Shown: positions 1 through 7,879, counted from the first letter of the stretch. The stretch is DNA of 10,980 bases from JAVBRU01 sp031547595 (GCA_031547595.1 JAVBRU010000014.1:1-10980); one strand, 5' to 3'. The notes: generated by a model from the letters alone, not told the origin. Made by a program: numbers and translations.

Positions 1-3
1 GCG

Positions 4-1005
4 TCAATGAAGCGGGAAACTGGCGGGAAGGAAGAGCTGCTGATAGGTGCGCATGGCATAGCGGTCGGTCATGCAAGCCAGATAATCGGTCACCGCACGC
101 TCCGTGCCGTCCCGATAGGCCACCTGCACATATTCCAGCGGCATTTCGCCGGGGTGCCCGATATAGTATTCATATAGCGCAGTCAGGGTCAGATCGCACT
201 TATGCTCTTCATCCGCGCGCCAGCTATCGCGGTATACGTGGTCGAACAGGAAAGCACGAAGCTCGTCCGTAGCCTCCTGCACGGTATCGCTCATAGCCAC
301 AAAGCTTTTATTTCGGCTGTTGTATACGATGTCTGAAATCATGGTATCAATGCGCTTGCCATGGGTTTCGCCCAGCACCTGCAGGCTGCGGCGCGGCAAT
401 TCAAACGGGCGCAGCACCCCCGCACGCAGGGAATCATCGATGTCGTGGTTGATATAGGCAATGCGGTCGGCATAGGCCACACATGCGCCTTCCAGCGTGG
501 CGGGCGTACAGCCGCCGGAGTGGTTCAAAATGCCGTCACGCACCTCAAAGGTGAGGTTGAGGCCGTCATTGCCCTCCAGCACCTCCACCGCGCGCAGGCT
601 TTGCTCGTTATGCCGGAAGCCGTCGTGGTTCAGCCTATCCAGCGTGCGCTCTCCAATATGGCCAAAGGGCGTGTGCCCCAGGTCGTGCCCCAGAGCAATC
701 GCCTCGGCCAAGTCTTCATTGAGGCGCAGCGCCCGCGCCAGGGTGCGCGCTACCTGCGATACCTCCAGGGTGTGCGTCAGGCGGGTGCGGTAATGGTCGC
801 CCTCCGGCGAAATAAACACCTGCGTTTTAAACTTTAAGCGGCGAAAGCTCTTGCAGTGAATGATACGGTCGCGGTCGCGCTGAAACACCGTGCGCAGCGG
901 GCAGGGCTCCATCGGTCGTTCGCGGCCCTTGGAATCCGCGCTGCAAACGGCAAAGCGCGACAGCTGTTGCCTCTCCAGCGCTTCCCATTCTTCCCGGATC
1001 GTCAT
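4..1005 (-). CDS. dgt: dGTPase-like HD-domain triphosphohydrolase
   Basis: Predicted cytoplasmic dNTP triphosphohydrolase that cleaves dGTP or other dNTPs to deoxynucleoside and triphosphate. The 333-residue protein has the family layout: an N-terminal RxxFQRDRDRIIHCKSFRRLKFKTQV block (about 38-63), the RTRLTHTLEV segment with H78, the HD pair H107-D108 in LGHDLGHTPFGH, the HNEQS motif (about 132-136), and a later Asp (about D180) in AYADRIAYINHDIDD. Together these supply the metal-binding H...HD...D set. The length fits the shorter clostridial-type dGTPase-like proteins. The ATG start at 1005 is preceded by AAGGGAGGG (1012-1020). The TGA stop lies at 4-6, so the gene is complete. Its own weak promoter lies between it and the rnpB terminator. 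In many Clostridia this gene precedes dnaG and the major sigma factor gene, which may lie just left of the window. That neighbour is inferred, and the true in vivo substrate is unknown. Confidence 0.93.
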   Translation of the reverse strand: MTIREEWEALERQQLSRFAVCSADSKGRERPMEPCPLRTVFQRDRDRIIHCKSFRRLKFKTQVFISPEGDHYRTRLTHTLEVSQVARTLARALRLNEDLAEAIALGHDLGHTPFGHIGERTLDRLNHDGFRHNEQSLRAVEVLEGNDGLNLTFEVRDGILNHSGGCTPATLEGACVAYADRIAYINHDIDDSLRAGVLRPFELPRRSLQVLGETHGKRIDTMISDIVYNSRNKSFVAMSDTVQEATDELRAFLFDHVYRDSWRADEEHKCDLTLTALYEYYIGHPGEMPLEYVQVAYRDGTERAVTDYLACMTDRYAMRTYQQLFLPASFPLH

Positions 1006-1036
1006 CGTGCGCCCTCCCTTCCAATGATGTACATTG

Positions 1037-1045
1037 ATAATACCA
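1037..1045 (-). promoter_or_regulatory. Extended -10 promoter candidate for dgt
   Basis: On the minus strand the motif TGG-TATTAT (1045 down to 1037) matches an extended -10 element (TGnTATAAT). It lies about 30 bases upstream of the dgt start. No good -35 hexamer sits 16-18 bases upstream (AGGGTT or similar), so the promoter would rely on the extended -10. It lies downstream of the rnpB terminator, which would make dgt independently transcribed. The assignment rests on motif and position only. Confidence 0.5.
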
Positions 1046-1102
1046 CGCGATACAGGTAAAACCCTCTATTTACAACGCAATTTTCGTCAGAATATTGATA
1101 TA

Positions 1103-1145
1103 CAAAAACGGCGCTGCATGGGCAAATCCCATACACGCGCCGTTT
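1103..1145 (-). terminator. Rho-independent terminator after rnpB
   Basis: Read on the minus strand, AAACGGCGC (1145-1137) pairs with GCGCCGTTT (1114-1106). The interior continues as TGTATGGG / CCCATGCA around a short ATTTG loop, with one bulged G, giving a stem of about 17 pairs. A run of five T (1108-1104) follows, partly shared with the stem foot. The hairpin starts about 13 bases after the predicted rnpB 3' end. On the plus strand the hairpin is followed by only three T, so it is directional. Confidence 0.78.
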
Positions 1146-1158
1146 CTGGATGCAAAGT

Positions 1159-1498
<340 letters not shown>

Positions 1499-1503
1499 CA
1501 GAA

Positions 1504-1532
1504 AGTATAGCATGTTTTTGCTTTTCCGTCAA
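1504..1532 (-). promoter_or_regulatory. Sigma-A type promoter of rnpB
   Basis: On the minus strand TTGACG (1532-1527) and TATACT (1509-1504) are separated by exactly 17 bases, a near-consensus vegetative promoter. The predicted start, about 6-7 bases past the -10, falls at about 1498, where the RNase P P1 helix begins. The TGA stop codon of the upstream peptidase gene (1531-1529) lies inside the -35 hexamer. Confidence 0.9.
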
Positions 1533-2428
1533 GCTGCGTCCAACGCGTTCCAATCCCCGCCATCGTCCAGTGAATCCTGCGCTTCGGCCGGTATGAAGAT
1601 GATGAAATTTCGCAGCTCTGCGTAGCGGATTTGATCCCGCGAGAGGGCGACAAACCCCGGCTCAATGATCTCCAGACGCTTTTGCTTGTCCGTGGTATAG
1701 GGATCGCGCTGCAGGGGATCAAGAAAATAGATGTTATTCTCGTCCGAATGCGCCAGCAGGATGTAGTGGCCTGTGCTGGTAAACACGCCGCCCTTGCCCG
1801 CCATCGCCATCACGCCGTAGCCCTTGGCCGCTGCCTGGCAGGCCTCGTCCAGGCTTTGGGTGACGGCCAGCCGGATGCCAAAGATCAGCTCCAAATCCTT
1901 CAGATACGCGGGCGCTGTGCCCACCTGACCATTTCGGCTGTTGGCGCCGTGGGTGTTGTTGCCGGCGGCATAATCGCCCAGCAGCAGCGGCAAGAAGCGC
2001 AGATAATCCTCGTCTGTCGTCACATAATAGCGCACATGGCTTTTCTGGCACCGCGCTTTGTTGACAGAGCAGGTGCACAGCGAAAACGGGCGCTTGGTAT
2101 GCTCCGAAAGCAGGCGAAGCTGCTCTAAAGGCACCACTTGAACCAGCGCCATGGCTGCCGCACTGGGGTTGCAGCCGGAATCCCGGAACGGACGCCGGGT
2201 GGTGGTGCTGGCATTTTCGTAGATTAGGGCACCCCACAAAGGCTCGTTCTGCGCATAAAAGCGCATTTCACCCTTGCCTGCCACATCAATTAAGCGGTTG
2301 TATTTCTCTGCCTGATAAAAGTAGGCTTCCATCTCTAACAGGTTATCCGCGTGGGAAACGGGCAGAAAGCTGCCCATTGCCAATAAAATACTCATCATCA
2401 AGGCAGCAACGCGAATCAGTTTACGCAA
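1529..2428 (-). CDS. Secreted C39-like (papain-fold) cysteine peptidase, substrate unknown
   Basis: Predicted exported 299-residue protein. Residues 1-27 form a signal peptide: basic MRK, a hydrophobic stretch, and an SHA cleavage site before DN. The mature part resembles the peptidase C39-like family. Q60 in AQNEPLWG would be the oxyanion-hole Gln, C86 in DSGCNPSAAAMAL the nucleophile, H221 in STGHYIL the general base and D237 in YFLDPL the third triad residue. Between Cys and His lies a segment with three further cysteines (C118, C120, C127) in CTC...C spacing, which could form disulfides or bind metal. The start is TTG at 2428, chosen because AAGGAGGG (2440-2433) sits four bases upstream and the signal peptide begins there. 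It follows the yebC-family gene by 22 bases and is probably cotranscribed with it. It is not linked to an ABC exporter, so a bacteriocin-leader role is unlikely; cleavage of wall or extracellular peptides is inference. Confidence 0.8.
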   Translation of the reverse strand: MRKLIRVAALMMSILLAMGSFLPVSHADNLLEMEAYFYQAEKYNRLIDVAGKGEMRFYAQNEPLWGALIYENASTTTRRPFRDSGCNPSAAAMALVQVVPLEQLRLLSEHTKRPFSLCTCSVNKARCQKSHVRYYVTTDEDYLRFLPLLLGDYAAGNNTHGANSRNGQVGTAPAYLKDLELIFGIRLAVTQSLDEACQAAAKGYGVMAMAGKGGVFTSTGHYILLAHSDENNIYFLDPLQRDPYTTDKQKRLEIIEPGFVALSRDQIRYAELRNFIIFIPAEAQDSLDDGGDWNALDAA

Positions 2429-2450
2429 CGTTCCCTCCTTGTCGGGCCAA

Positions 2451-3200
2451 TCAGTCCTCTTCGTCCTCTTCCTCAGGCAGATCGGCGTTATGGAATACCT
2501 CAGTCACGTCATCATTTTCTTCCAGCATGTCAATCAGCTTGATGATCTTCTTCACCACATCGGGGTCTGTCACTTCCACCGTGTTTTGCGGGATCATCTG
2601 CAAATCGGCAGACAGGAAAGCATAGCCCGCCTGTTCCAGCTTTTCACGAACGGCAGAGAAATCGCCGGGCGCGGTGTAGATTTCGAACACATCCTCGGAC
2701 ACCTGCATATCTTCCGCGCCGGCATCCAGTGCCGTCATCAGCATTTCGTCCTCGTCCATGCCGGGCTCACGCTCAATCACAATCGCGCCCTTATGGTCAA
2801 ACATATAGCCGACCGAGCCGGTGGTGCCCAGCGCGCCGCCGTTTTTATCAAAGATGTGGCGCACTTCGCTGGCGGTACGGTTGCGGTTGTCCGTCACGAT
2901 GTCCACGATGATGGCCACGCCGCCGGGGGCATAGCCTTCATAGGAGAACTCTTCGTAAACGGTGTTGCCGCCCTCGCCTGCAGCCTTTTTGATGCTGCGG
3001 GTGATGTTGTCGTTGGGCATGTTGTTGGCCTTCGCTTTGGCGATGATATCGCGCAGCTTGCCATTGACGGCAGGATCAGCGCCGCTCTCGCGCACGGCGA
3101 TGGCGATCTCGCGGCCAATTTTGGTGAATATTTTGCCACGCGCGGCGTCCGCCTTGCCCTTTTTATGCTTGATATTGGCCCATTTGGAATGTCCGGACAT
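2451..3200 (-). CDS. yebC: YebC/TACO1 family translation factor / transcriptional regulator
   Basis: Cytoplasmic protein of 249 residues with the highly conserved family N-terminus MSGHSKWANIKHKKGKAD, followed by the KIFTKIGREI, NMPNDNITRSIKKA and YEGYAPGGVAI(I)VD blocks that define YebC. The length is normal. Members have been described as DNA-binding regulators (PmpR) and, more recently, as ribosome-associated factors that help translation of difficult peptide stretches; human TACO1 is the mitochondrial relative. The C-terminus ends in an acidic tail (EEEDEED). The ATG at 3200 is preceded by GGAGGAGG (3215-3208) at ideal spacing. The gene has its own near-consensus promoter and is followed after 22 bases by the secreted peptidase gene. 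Family membership is certain; the molecular role in this organism is not. Confidence 0.96.
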   Translation of the reverse strand: MSGHSKWANIKHKKGKADAARGKIFTKIGREIAIAVRESGADPAVNGKLRDIIAKAKANNMPNDNITRSIKKAAGEGGNTVYEEFSYEGYAPGGVAIIVDIVTDNRNRTASEVRHIFDKNGGALGTTGSVGYMFDHKGAIVIEREPGMDEDEMLMTALDAGAEDMQVSEDVFEIYTAPGDFSAVREKLEQAGYAFLSADLQMIPQNTVEVTDPDVVKKIIKLIDMLEENDDVTEVFHNADLPEEEDEED

Positions 3201-3243
3201 GATAATACCTCCTCCAGGTTGTGTACATATGAATCAACGATTT

Positions 3244-3272
3244 AGTATACCATTAACAGCAGTATTCGTCAA
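3244..3272 (-). promoter_or_regulatory. Sigma-A type promoter of yebC
   Basis: On the minus strand TTGACG (3272-3267) and TATACT (3249-3244) are spaced by 17 bases, and a TG one base upstream of the -10 adds an extended -10 element. Both hexamers are identical to those of the rnpB promoter. The tlyA stop codon TGA (3271-3269) is part of the -35 hexamer. The predicted start is at about 3238, giving a leader of roughly 37 bases. Confidence 0.9.
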
Positions 3273-4075
3273 ACATTTCTCCGCAGGGTGGTATGTGCGT
3301 GTTTTACCAGTTCCTCCAGATATTCTTCCGGCAAAATGGGCGCTTCGCCCGGCTGAATATCCGCCAAAAACTCGATATTGCCCGCAGGCCCTGTGATGGG
3401 CGAGAAATCAAGCGCGCGCACATGCCAGCCAAAGGTGGGTGCAAATAGGCAAATCTCCTGCAGAATGCGCTGGTGAAGGGCCGGCTCCCGCACCACGCCG
3501 TTTTTGCCCACTTGCCCGCGCCCCGCCTCAAACTGGGGCTTGATCAGCGTCAGAAAACGGCCTGTATCGCCCATGATGCCCGCCGCTACCGGCAAAATCA
3601 GCTTGATGGAAATAAACGACACGTCCATCACCGTCAATGTGGGATGCACGGCAAACATTTCCGCCGTGAGCGCCCTGGCATTGGTGCGCTCCATCACCGT
3701 CACACGCGGGTCTTGCCTAAGGCCCCAATCGAGCTGCCCATAGCCCACATCAATGGCATACACATGCGAAGCGCCGTGGCGCAGCAGCACATCGGTAAAG
3801 CCGCCGGTGGCAGCGCCGATGTCCATCGCGGTGAGGCCCGTCACATCCGCCCCAAACGATTGAATGGCCTTCTCTAGCTTATGGCCGCCGCGGCTGGCAA
3901 AGGCATCCTGATCGCCGCGCACCGTCAGCACATCCCCGGGCATCACTTGCTCGGAGGGCTTGAGCACCTTGACCTCGCGGATATACACCAGCCCTGCCAT
4001 AATCAGTGCCTGCGCCTTTTCCCGGCTGGGGGCGAGGCCGCGCTCCATCAGCGCAACATCCACACGTTGTTTCAT
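3269..4075 (-). CDS. tlyA: TlyA family rRNA (cytidine-2'-O)-methyltransferase
   Basis: Predicted 268-residue SAM-dependent 2'-O-methyltransferase acting on rRNA, a family also annotated as hemolysin A. An N-terminal S4 RNA-binding domain (about 1-60, MKQRVDVALMERGLAPSREKAQALI...) precedes an FtsJ/RrmJ-like Rossmann domain. The SAM motif is DIGAATGGFTD (85-95). The K-D-K-E catalytic tetrad can be assigned to K66 (SRGGHKL), D151 (VMDVSFIS), K179 (LIKPQFE) and E236 (NIEFLA). The reading frame is open upstream to 4348, but the ATG at 4075 is preferred. It starts exactly at the S4 domain, has AAGGGAG six bases upstream, and overlaps the dxs stop as ATGA (4075-4072), implying translational coupling. 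The last codon is followed by TGA inside the yebC promoter. Hemolysin activity is not implied by the sequence. Confidence 0.94.
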   Translation of the reverse strand: MKQRVDVALMERGLAPSREKAQALIMAGLVYIREVKVLKPSEQVMPGDVLTVRGDQDAFASRGGHKLEKAIQSFGADVTGLTAMDIGAATGGFTDVLLRHGASHVYAIDVGYGQLDWGLRQDPRVTVMERTNARALTAEMFAVHPTLTVMDVSFISIKLILPVAAGIMGDTGRFLTLIKPQFEAGRGQVGKNGVVREPALHQRILQEICLFAPTFGWHVRALDFSPITGPAGNIEFLADIQPGEAPILPEEYLEELVKHAHTTLRRNV

Positions 4076-5922
4076 CGCATGCTCCCTTGTATCTGTTCGG
4101 CCACGCTGGCTGCATCCAGGCGGTATATCTCCAGCAATTCCTGCCGCGCGCCGTGAGGGATGAACTGATCGGGCAGCGCCAGGCAGCGCCGGGGCGCAGG
4201 CAAGCCTTCCGCCGCGCAAAACTCCGCCACCGCGCTGCCAAAGCCGCCGGCCGCCACATGCTCTTCCAATGTGAAAACAGGCAGGGATTGAAGCGCCCGC
4301 AGCATATTTTCGTCCAGTGGCTTGATCGAGGAAGCGTTGATCACACACGCTTCAATGCCCGATGCTTTCAACTGCTCTGCCGCCTGCAATGCAACTGCCA
4401 CCATGGAAGACACAGCCAGTATAGCGCAGCCTTTTCTCTCCGTCAGCACTTCCCACTTGCCCGGAGTAAATCGTCCATAAGGATGCCCTGCCACAGGTTT
4501 TTCTGCCCGGGGATAGCGGATGGCCACCGGGTGATTGGCCGTCAAAGCATATTGAAGCATCTGCTGCAGCTCCTCCACGCACCGGGGTGACAGCACCATC
4601 ATGCCCGGAATATGCCGCAAATACGCAGTGCCAAACACCCCATGATGGGAGGTGCCGTCATTGCCGCCAAGGCCCTCGCGGTCCATCAGCAGGCAGACGG
4701 GCAGGTTTTGCTCCGCCACATCCTCCATCAGCTGATCATACCCGCGCTGCAGGAAGCTATCATAAATGGCCACAAAGGGGCGCATGCCGCCCCTCGCCAT
4801 GCCCGCAGCCATGGTGACAGCATGCTCCTCAGCAATGCCCACATCAAACAGCCGATCGGGAAATGCCTTGGCAAAGCCGGTGAAACCCGTGCCAAAGGTC
4901 ATGGCCGCAGTCACAACGGCAATCTTCTTTTCTGTTTTGGCGGCCTCGGCCAGCCAATTGGAGGCCTGCACACCAAAGCACAGGGTATCGTCCGACGCGT
5001 CCATTTCGCCGGTTTCCACGCGGAAGGGCGGCGTGCCGTGAAACACCTCCGGCAGCTCCTCCGCCGGCACAAAACCGTTGCCTTTTTGGGTGATCACATG
5101 CACCAGCACAGGCTCGTTCATCGCTTTGGCGGAGCGGAAAGTGCGCTCCAGTCCCTGAACATCGTGCCCGTCAATGGGGCCAAAGTAGCGAAAACCCAAT
5201 GCCGTAAAAAACTTGTCATGCACAAACACATTGCGGATGGAGTTTTTGACGCGCTGAAAGCCCCTATACAGCAGGCCGCCAATCAGCGGAACGCGCCTTA
5301 GTGCGCCGGAAATAATGCGTTTAAAATTCATCCAGCCCTTGCTGGTGCGAAGGTGCGTCAGCTGCGCGGACATCGCGCCCACGTTGCTTGAGATGGACAT
5401 GCCGTTGTCGTTGAGCACCACAATCAGCGGTATTTTCGCGCTGCCCGCATCGTTGAGCGCCTCATAGCACATGCCGCCAGTCAGCGCGCCGTCGCCCACC
5501 ACAGCCACCACATGGTGCTGCTTGCCCTGCAAATCCCGCGCCCGTGCCAGGCCCAGCGCCGCCGAAATAGACGTGGAAGCATGCCCCACGTCAAATACGT
5601 CATACGGGCTCTCGGCATGGCGCGGAAAGCCGCATACGCCGCCCGTGCAGCGCAGGGTGTGGAACTGCTCATACCGGCCGGTGAGCAGCTTATGGGTATA
5701 GCATTGGTGCCCCACATCCCACACCAGCTGATCCGTAGGGCAATCAAAGGCGCGGTGCAGCGCCAATGTGAGCTCCACCACACCCAAATTGGACGACAAA
5801 TGGCCGCCATTGGCGGCAACTGTATCAATGATCACATGACGAATTTCCTGCGCCAAATCCGCCAATTCCTGCGCGGTGCACGCGCGCAGAGCGCTTGGCG
5901 CGGTGATGTCTTTTAACTTCAT
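4072..5922 (-). CDS. dxs: 1-deoxy-D-xylulose-5-phosphate synthase
   Basis: First enzyme of the MEP isoprenoid pathway: it condenses pyruvate and glyceraldehyde 3-phosphate to DXP using thiamine diphosphate. The 616-residue protein shows GGHLSSNLG with H41, the TPP-binding stretch GDGALTGGMCYEALND (143-158) and NDNGMSIS (171-178), the transketolase-like catalytic Glu in DVGIAEEHAV (E365/E366), and the region DREGLGGNDGTSHHG (414-428), where most relatives have DRAG. Length is typical. The frame extends to a TTG at 5937, but the ATG at 5922 fits better, because GGGGAG lies five bases upstream and MKLKDI is a normal DXS start. Its last bases overlap the tlyA start (ATGA). It is the first gene of the minus-strand unit and has a strong promoter. 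The gene's usual xseA/xseB/ispA neighbours are not directly upstream here. Confidence 0.97.
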   Translation of the reverse strand: MKLKDITAPSALRACTAQELADLAQEIRHVIIDTVAANGGHLSSNLGVVELTLALHRAFDCPTDQLVWDVGHQCYTHKLLTGRYEQFHTLRCTGGVCGFPRHAESPYDVFDVGHASTSISAALGLARARDLQGKQHHVVAVVGDGALTGGMCYEALNDAGSAKIPLIVVLNDNGMSISSNVGAMSAQLTHLRTSKGWMNFKRIISGALRRVPLIGGLLYRGFQRVKNSIRNVFVHDKFFTALGFRYFGPIDGHDVQGLERTFRSAKAMNEPVLVHVITQKGNGFVPAEELPEVFHGTPPFRVETGEMDASDDTLCFGVQASNWLAEAAKTEKKIAVVTAAMTFGTGFTGFAKAFPDRLFDVGIAEEHAVTMAAGMARGGMRPFVAIYDSFLQRGYDQLMEDVAEQNLPVCLLMDREGLGGNDGTSHHGVFGTAYLRHIPGMMVLSPRCVEELQQMLQYALTANHPVAIRYPRAEKPVAGHPYGRFTPGKWEVLTERKGCAILAVSSMVAVALQAAEQLKASGIEACVINASSIKPLDENMLRALQSLPVFTLEEHVAAGGFGSAVAEFCAAEGLPAPRRCLALPDQFIPHGARQELLEIYRLDAASVAEQIQGSMR

Positions 5923-5974
5923 AATGGCTCCCCGCAATAATCGTGCACGCTGCGTTCAGCGCACAGTCACGCCC

Positions 5975-6003
5975 ATTATACTTGATTGCAGGAAAATTGT
6001 AAA
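5975..6003 (-). promoter_or_regulatory. Sigma-A type promoter of dxs
   Basis: On the minus strand TTTACA (6003-5998) and a perfect TATAAT (5980-5975) are separated by 17 bases. The predicted start is near 5968, giving a leader of about 45 bases before the dxs ATG. It is back to back with the promoter of the plus-strand zinc-ribbon gene; the two -35 elements are about 22 bases apart. No operator-like palindrome stands out between them. Confidence 0.85.
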
Positions 6004-6025
6004 TCCTTTATCTGCAAGCAGGAAA

Positions 6026-6053
6026 TTGACTGTTGCAATGCGAAATGTATAAG
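6026..6053 (+). promoter_or_regulatory. Sigma-A type promoter of the zinc-ribbon gene
   Basis: TTGACT (6026-6031) and TATAAG (6048-6053) are separated by 16 bases. The predicted start near 6060 leaves a short leader that contains AAGGAGGG (6069-6076) before the ATG at 6083. It probably drives the two-gene unit 6083-8961. Confidence 0.75.
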
Positions 6054-6082
6054 GTACGATTCCATCTAAGGAGGGTTACCCC

Positions 6083-7879
6083 ATGAAGTGTCCAAATTGC
6101 GGGCATTGGAACCGCGCCTCCTTCCCCCGCTGCTTCAAATGCGGCGTGGAGCTGCCCAAGGAGGACGCCCCGCAGCAGCCGCCGCAGTGGAAAGAGGATC
6201 TCGCCACCGGCGCGCGCGATAAACGATATATACAGATAGACGAAGACGGCAACGCCACCGCCGCCAAGGACGAGCGGGACCTATTGGCCGAGGAAATGAA
6301 AAGCCTGATCAAGCGCAAGGCAAAGGGCGAAGAGCTGCAAATGCATCTGCGTGAAAACGCACAGGAAAAGGGGTTTGCGGGCACTTCCCGCTCCGTGCAG
6401 GACGATTCCGGACGCAGCAACATGCACTCCCGTGCGCAGCGCTCTGTAGCGGTGGATTACCCAGAACAGGTGCTTTCTTCCCCGCGCCGGGATGCTGCGT
6501 CCAGCCAGCGCAGCGTGGATTATGACGATTATTCCAACACCGCCACCTATCAGCAGCTGCCCTCGTCCACCCGTGCCCAGCGCGTCAACAGCATGACGTC
6601 CATTCACCAAATGAAGCTGACACGCGGCCTTGGCATGCGCCGCCCCGTGCGTATTGCGGCGCTGATTTTGCTGATCGCAACGGCACTGGCTGCGGCCTAT
6701 ATGTTTGTGGTCAAACCCATTTTCTTAGACAAGGCAGAGCCTACCCTGCAAGAGCAGGTGATCATCACCCCTTCGATTTATGAGGATGCCACCGCACACA
6801 CCATCCGCATCCCCGGCGAGGAAGGCTCGGAAATCTACATCAAAGAGCTGCGCAAATTCTATCAGGTGATCGGCGGCTATGCCACCATCGAAGTGCCCGA
6901 CCACACCTGGTATGATGATGAAGACAGCATGCCGGAGGCCTCGCTGACCGTCACTTTGACGCCCTACCTCAAAACCAGCGCAGGCGAGCAAAAGCTGATG
7001 GAAGTGATCACCTATGATATCGATGTTCCGCTCTCCCCCATCATTCTGGTGGATCCCAGCGTGACCTACCTGGATGTCAAATCCCGCCCCATATACGCCA
7101 TTCAATTTATGGTTGAGAAAAACAGCAGCGTCACCATCAACGGCGAGAATCTGAGCGACCTTGTGAACAACCAAAACGGCCTAATTTCCTACAACGCCAC
7201 TATTCAGGCCATTGGCAACAACGTGTTTACGATCGTGGTGCGTACACCCCATTACCGCGAAAACATCGTCACCCTTACATTATACCGCGAAAAGCAGGAT
7301 ATCCCGCTGGACTTTTCTGTGGAAATCGAAGCGCGCAGCATCGAAAAAACCAAACCATTCACCATGAAAACCCTCGATAAAGCGCAGATTACCGTGGTTT
7401 CCCCGCATGAAAATCTGGATTTATCCAAGCTTTCCACCACCGGCACATTCACCTTTGACGCAGTGTTCAACACCGTTGGCACCAACACCGTCGTTGTAGA
7501 GGCCTCCTACCCCGGCCTCAAAACCCACCGCCTGGAATATGACGTGTATTATGTGCCAAACGCTACGGAGTACACCAAAAAAGCCTGGGCGCTTGCCAAG
7601 TCCGACTATAAAGACTTGCTGAGCAATATCGTCTTGCGCAAAGAAAAATCACAGATATATCTTTGTCAAGGTCAGATTGTAGAGATTATATCCCCCAACC
7701 GGCAGCTTGCCATCATGGAAACCGGAACCGCAGAGGAGTCACGTCAGGTACTGCTTGAAAACTATTCCTCAGACACCTGGGTGGTGGGCGAGAGCTACCG
7801 CGTTTATGCAGACGTATACGGCTTGTACAATGGCATCCCGCGTCTGAATGGGCGCTATACCTATCCGATCAAAAAATAA
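6083..7879 (+). CDS. Zinc-ribbon, single-TM protein with Ig-like extracellular region; function unknown
   Basis: A 598-residue protein with a clear modular design. Residues 1-21 form a small zinc ribbon, CPNC-x10-CFKC (C3, C6, C17, C20). Residues 30-185 are polar and probably disordered, with a short repeated motif QRSVAVDY/QRSVDYDDY (about 119-150) and many Ser, Arg and Gln. A basic segment (RGLGMRRPVR) leads into one hydrophobic helix (about 190-211), predicting zinc ribbon inside and C-terminus outside. The external part is beta-rich: two stretches (about 318-403 and 405-492) have the dG-N-F-V pattern of Ig-like domains, and the last 100 residues could form a small barrel-like domain. The layout resembles Staphylococcus TcaA-type proteins (ribbon, TM, external repeats), but this is an architectural comparison, not proven homology. 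Start ATG 6083 with AAGGAGGG. Twenty bases separate it from the CapA-like gene. Confidence 0.88.
   Translation: MKCPNCGHWNRASFPRCFKCGVELPKEDAPQQPPQWKEDLATGARDKRYIQIDEDGNATAAKDERDLLAEEMKSLIKRKAKGEELQMHLRENAQEKGFAGTSRSVQDDSGRSNMHSRAQRSVAVDYPEQVLSSPRRDAASSQRSVDYDDYSNTATYQQLPSSTRAQRVNSMTSIHQMKLTRGLGMRRPVRIAALILLIATALAAAYMFVVKPIFLDKAEPTLQEQVIITPSIYEDATAHTIRIPGEEGSEIYIKELRKFYQVIGGYATIEVPDHTWYDDEDSMPEASLTVTLTPYLKTSAGEQKLMEVITYDIDVPLSPIILVDPSVTYLDVKSRPIYAIQFMVEKNSSVTINGENLSDLVNNQNGLISYNATIQAIGNNVFTIVVRTPHYRENIVTLTLYREKQDIPLDFSVEIEARSIEKTKPFTMKTLDKAQITVVSPHENLDLSKLSTTGTFTFDAVFNTVGTNTVVVEASYPGLKTHRLEYDVYYVPNATEYTKKAWALAKSDYKDLLSNIVLRKEKSQIYLCQGQIVEIISPNRQLAIMETGTAEESRQVLLENYSSDTWVVGESYRVYADVYGLYNGIPRLNGRYTYPIKK

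Noticed and set aside
2439..3245. Open frame of 268 codons on the plus strand
   Set aside because: It is antisense to the unmistakable YebC family gene and covers its promoter; His-rich composition is typical of a shadow frame.
4076..4348. Upstream extension of the tlyA reading frame to 4348
   Set aside because: The extra 91 residues lie inside dxs, look like a shadow frame rich in Gly/Arg, and the ATG at 4075 has a good ribosome binding site, starts at the S4 domain and overlaps the dxs stop.
5923..5937. Five-residue longer dxs start at TTG 5937
   Set aside because: The ribosome binding site GGGGAG would lie inside the coding region; it is correctly spaced for the ATG at 5922.
5938..6082. 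Riboswitch or operator in the divergent intergenic region
   Set aside because: The region is 145 bases and mostly taken by two back-to-back promoters; the leaders are short and no conserved riboswitch core or clear palindrome was seen.
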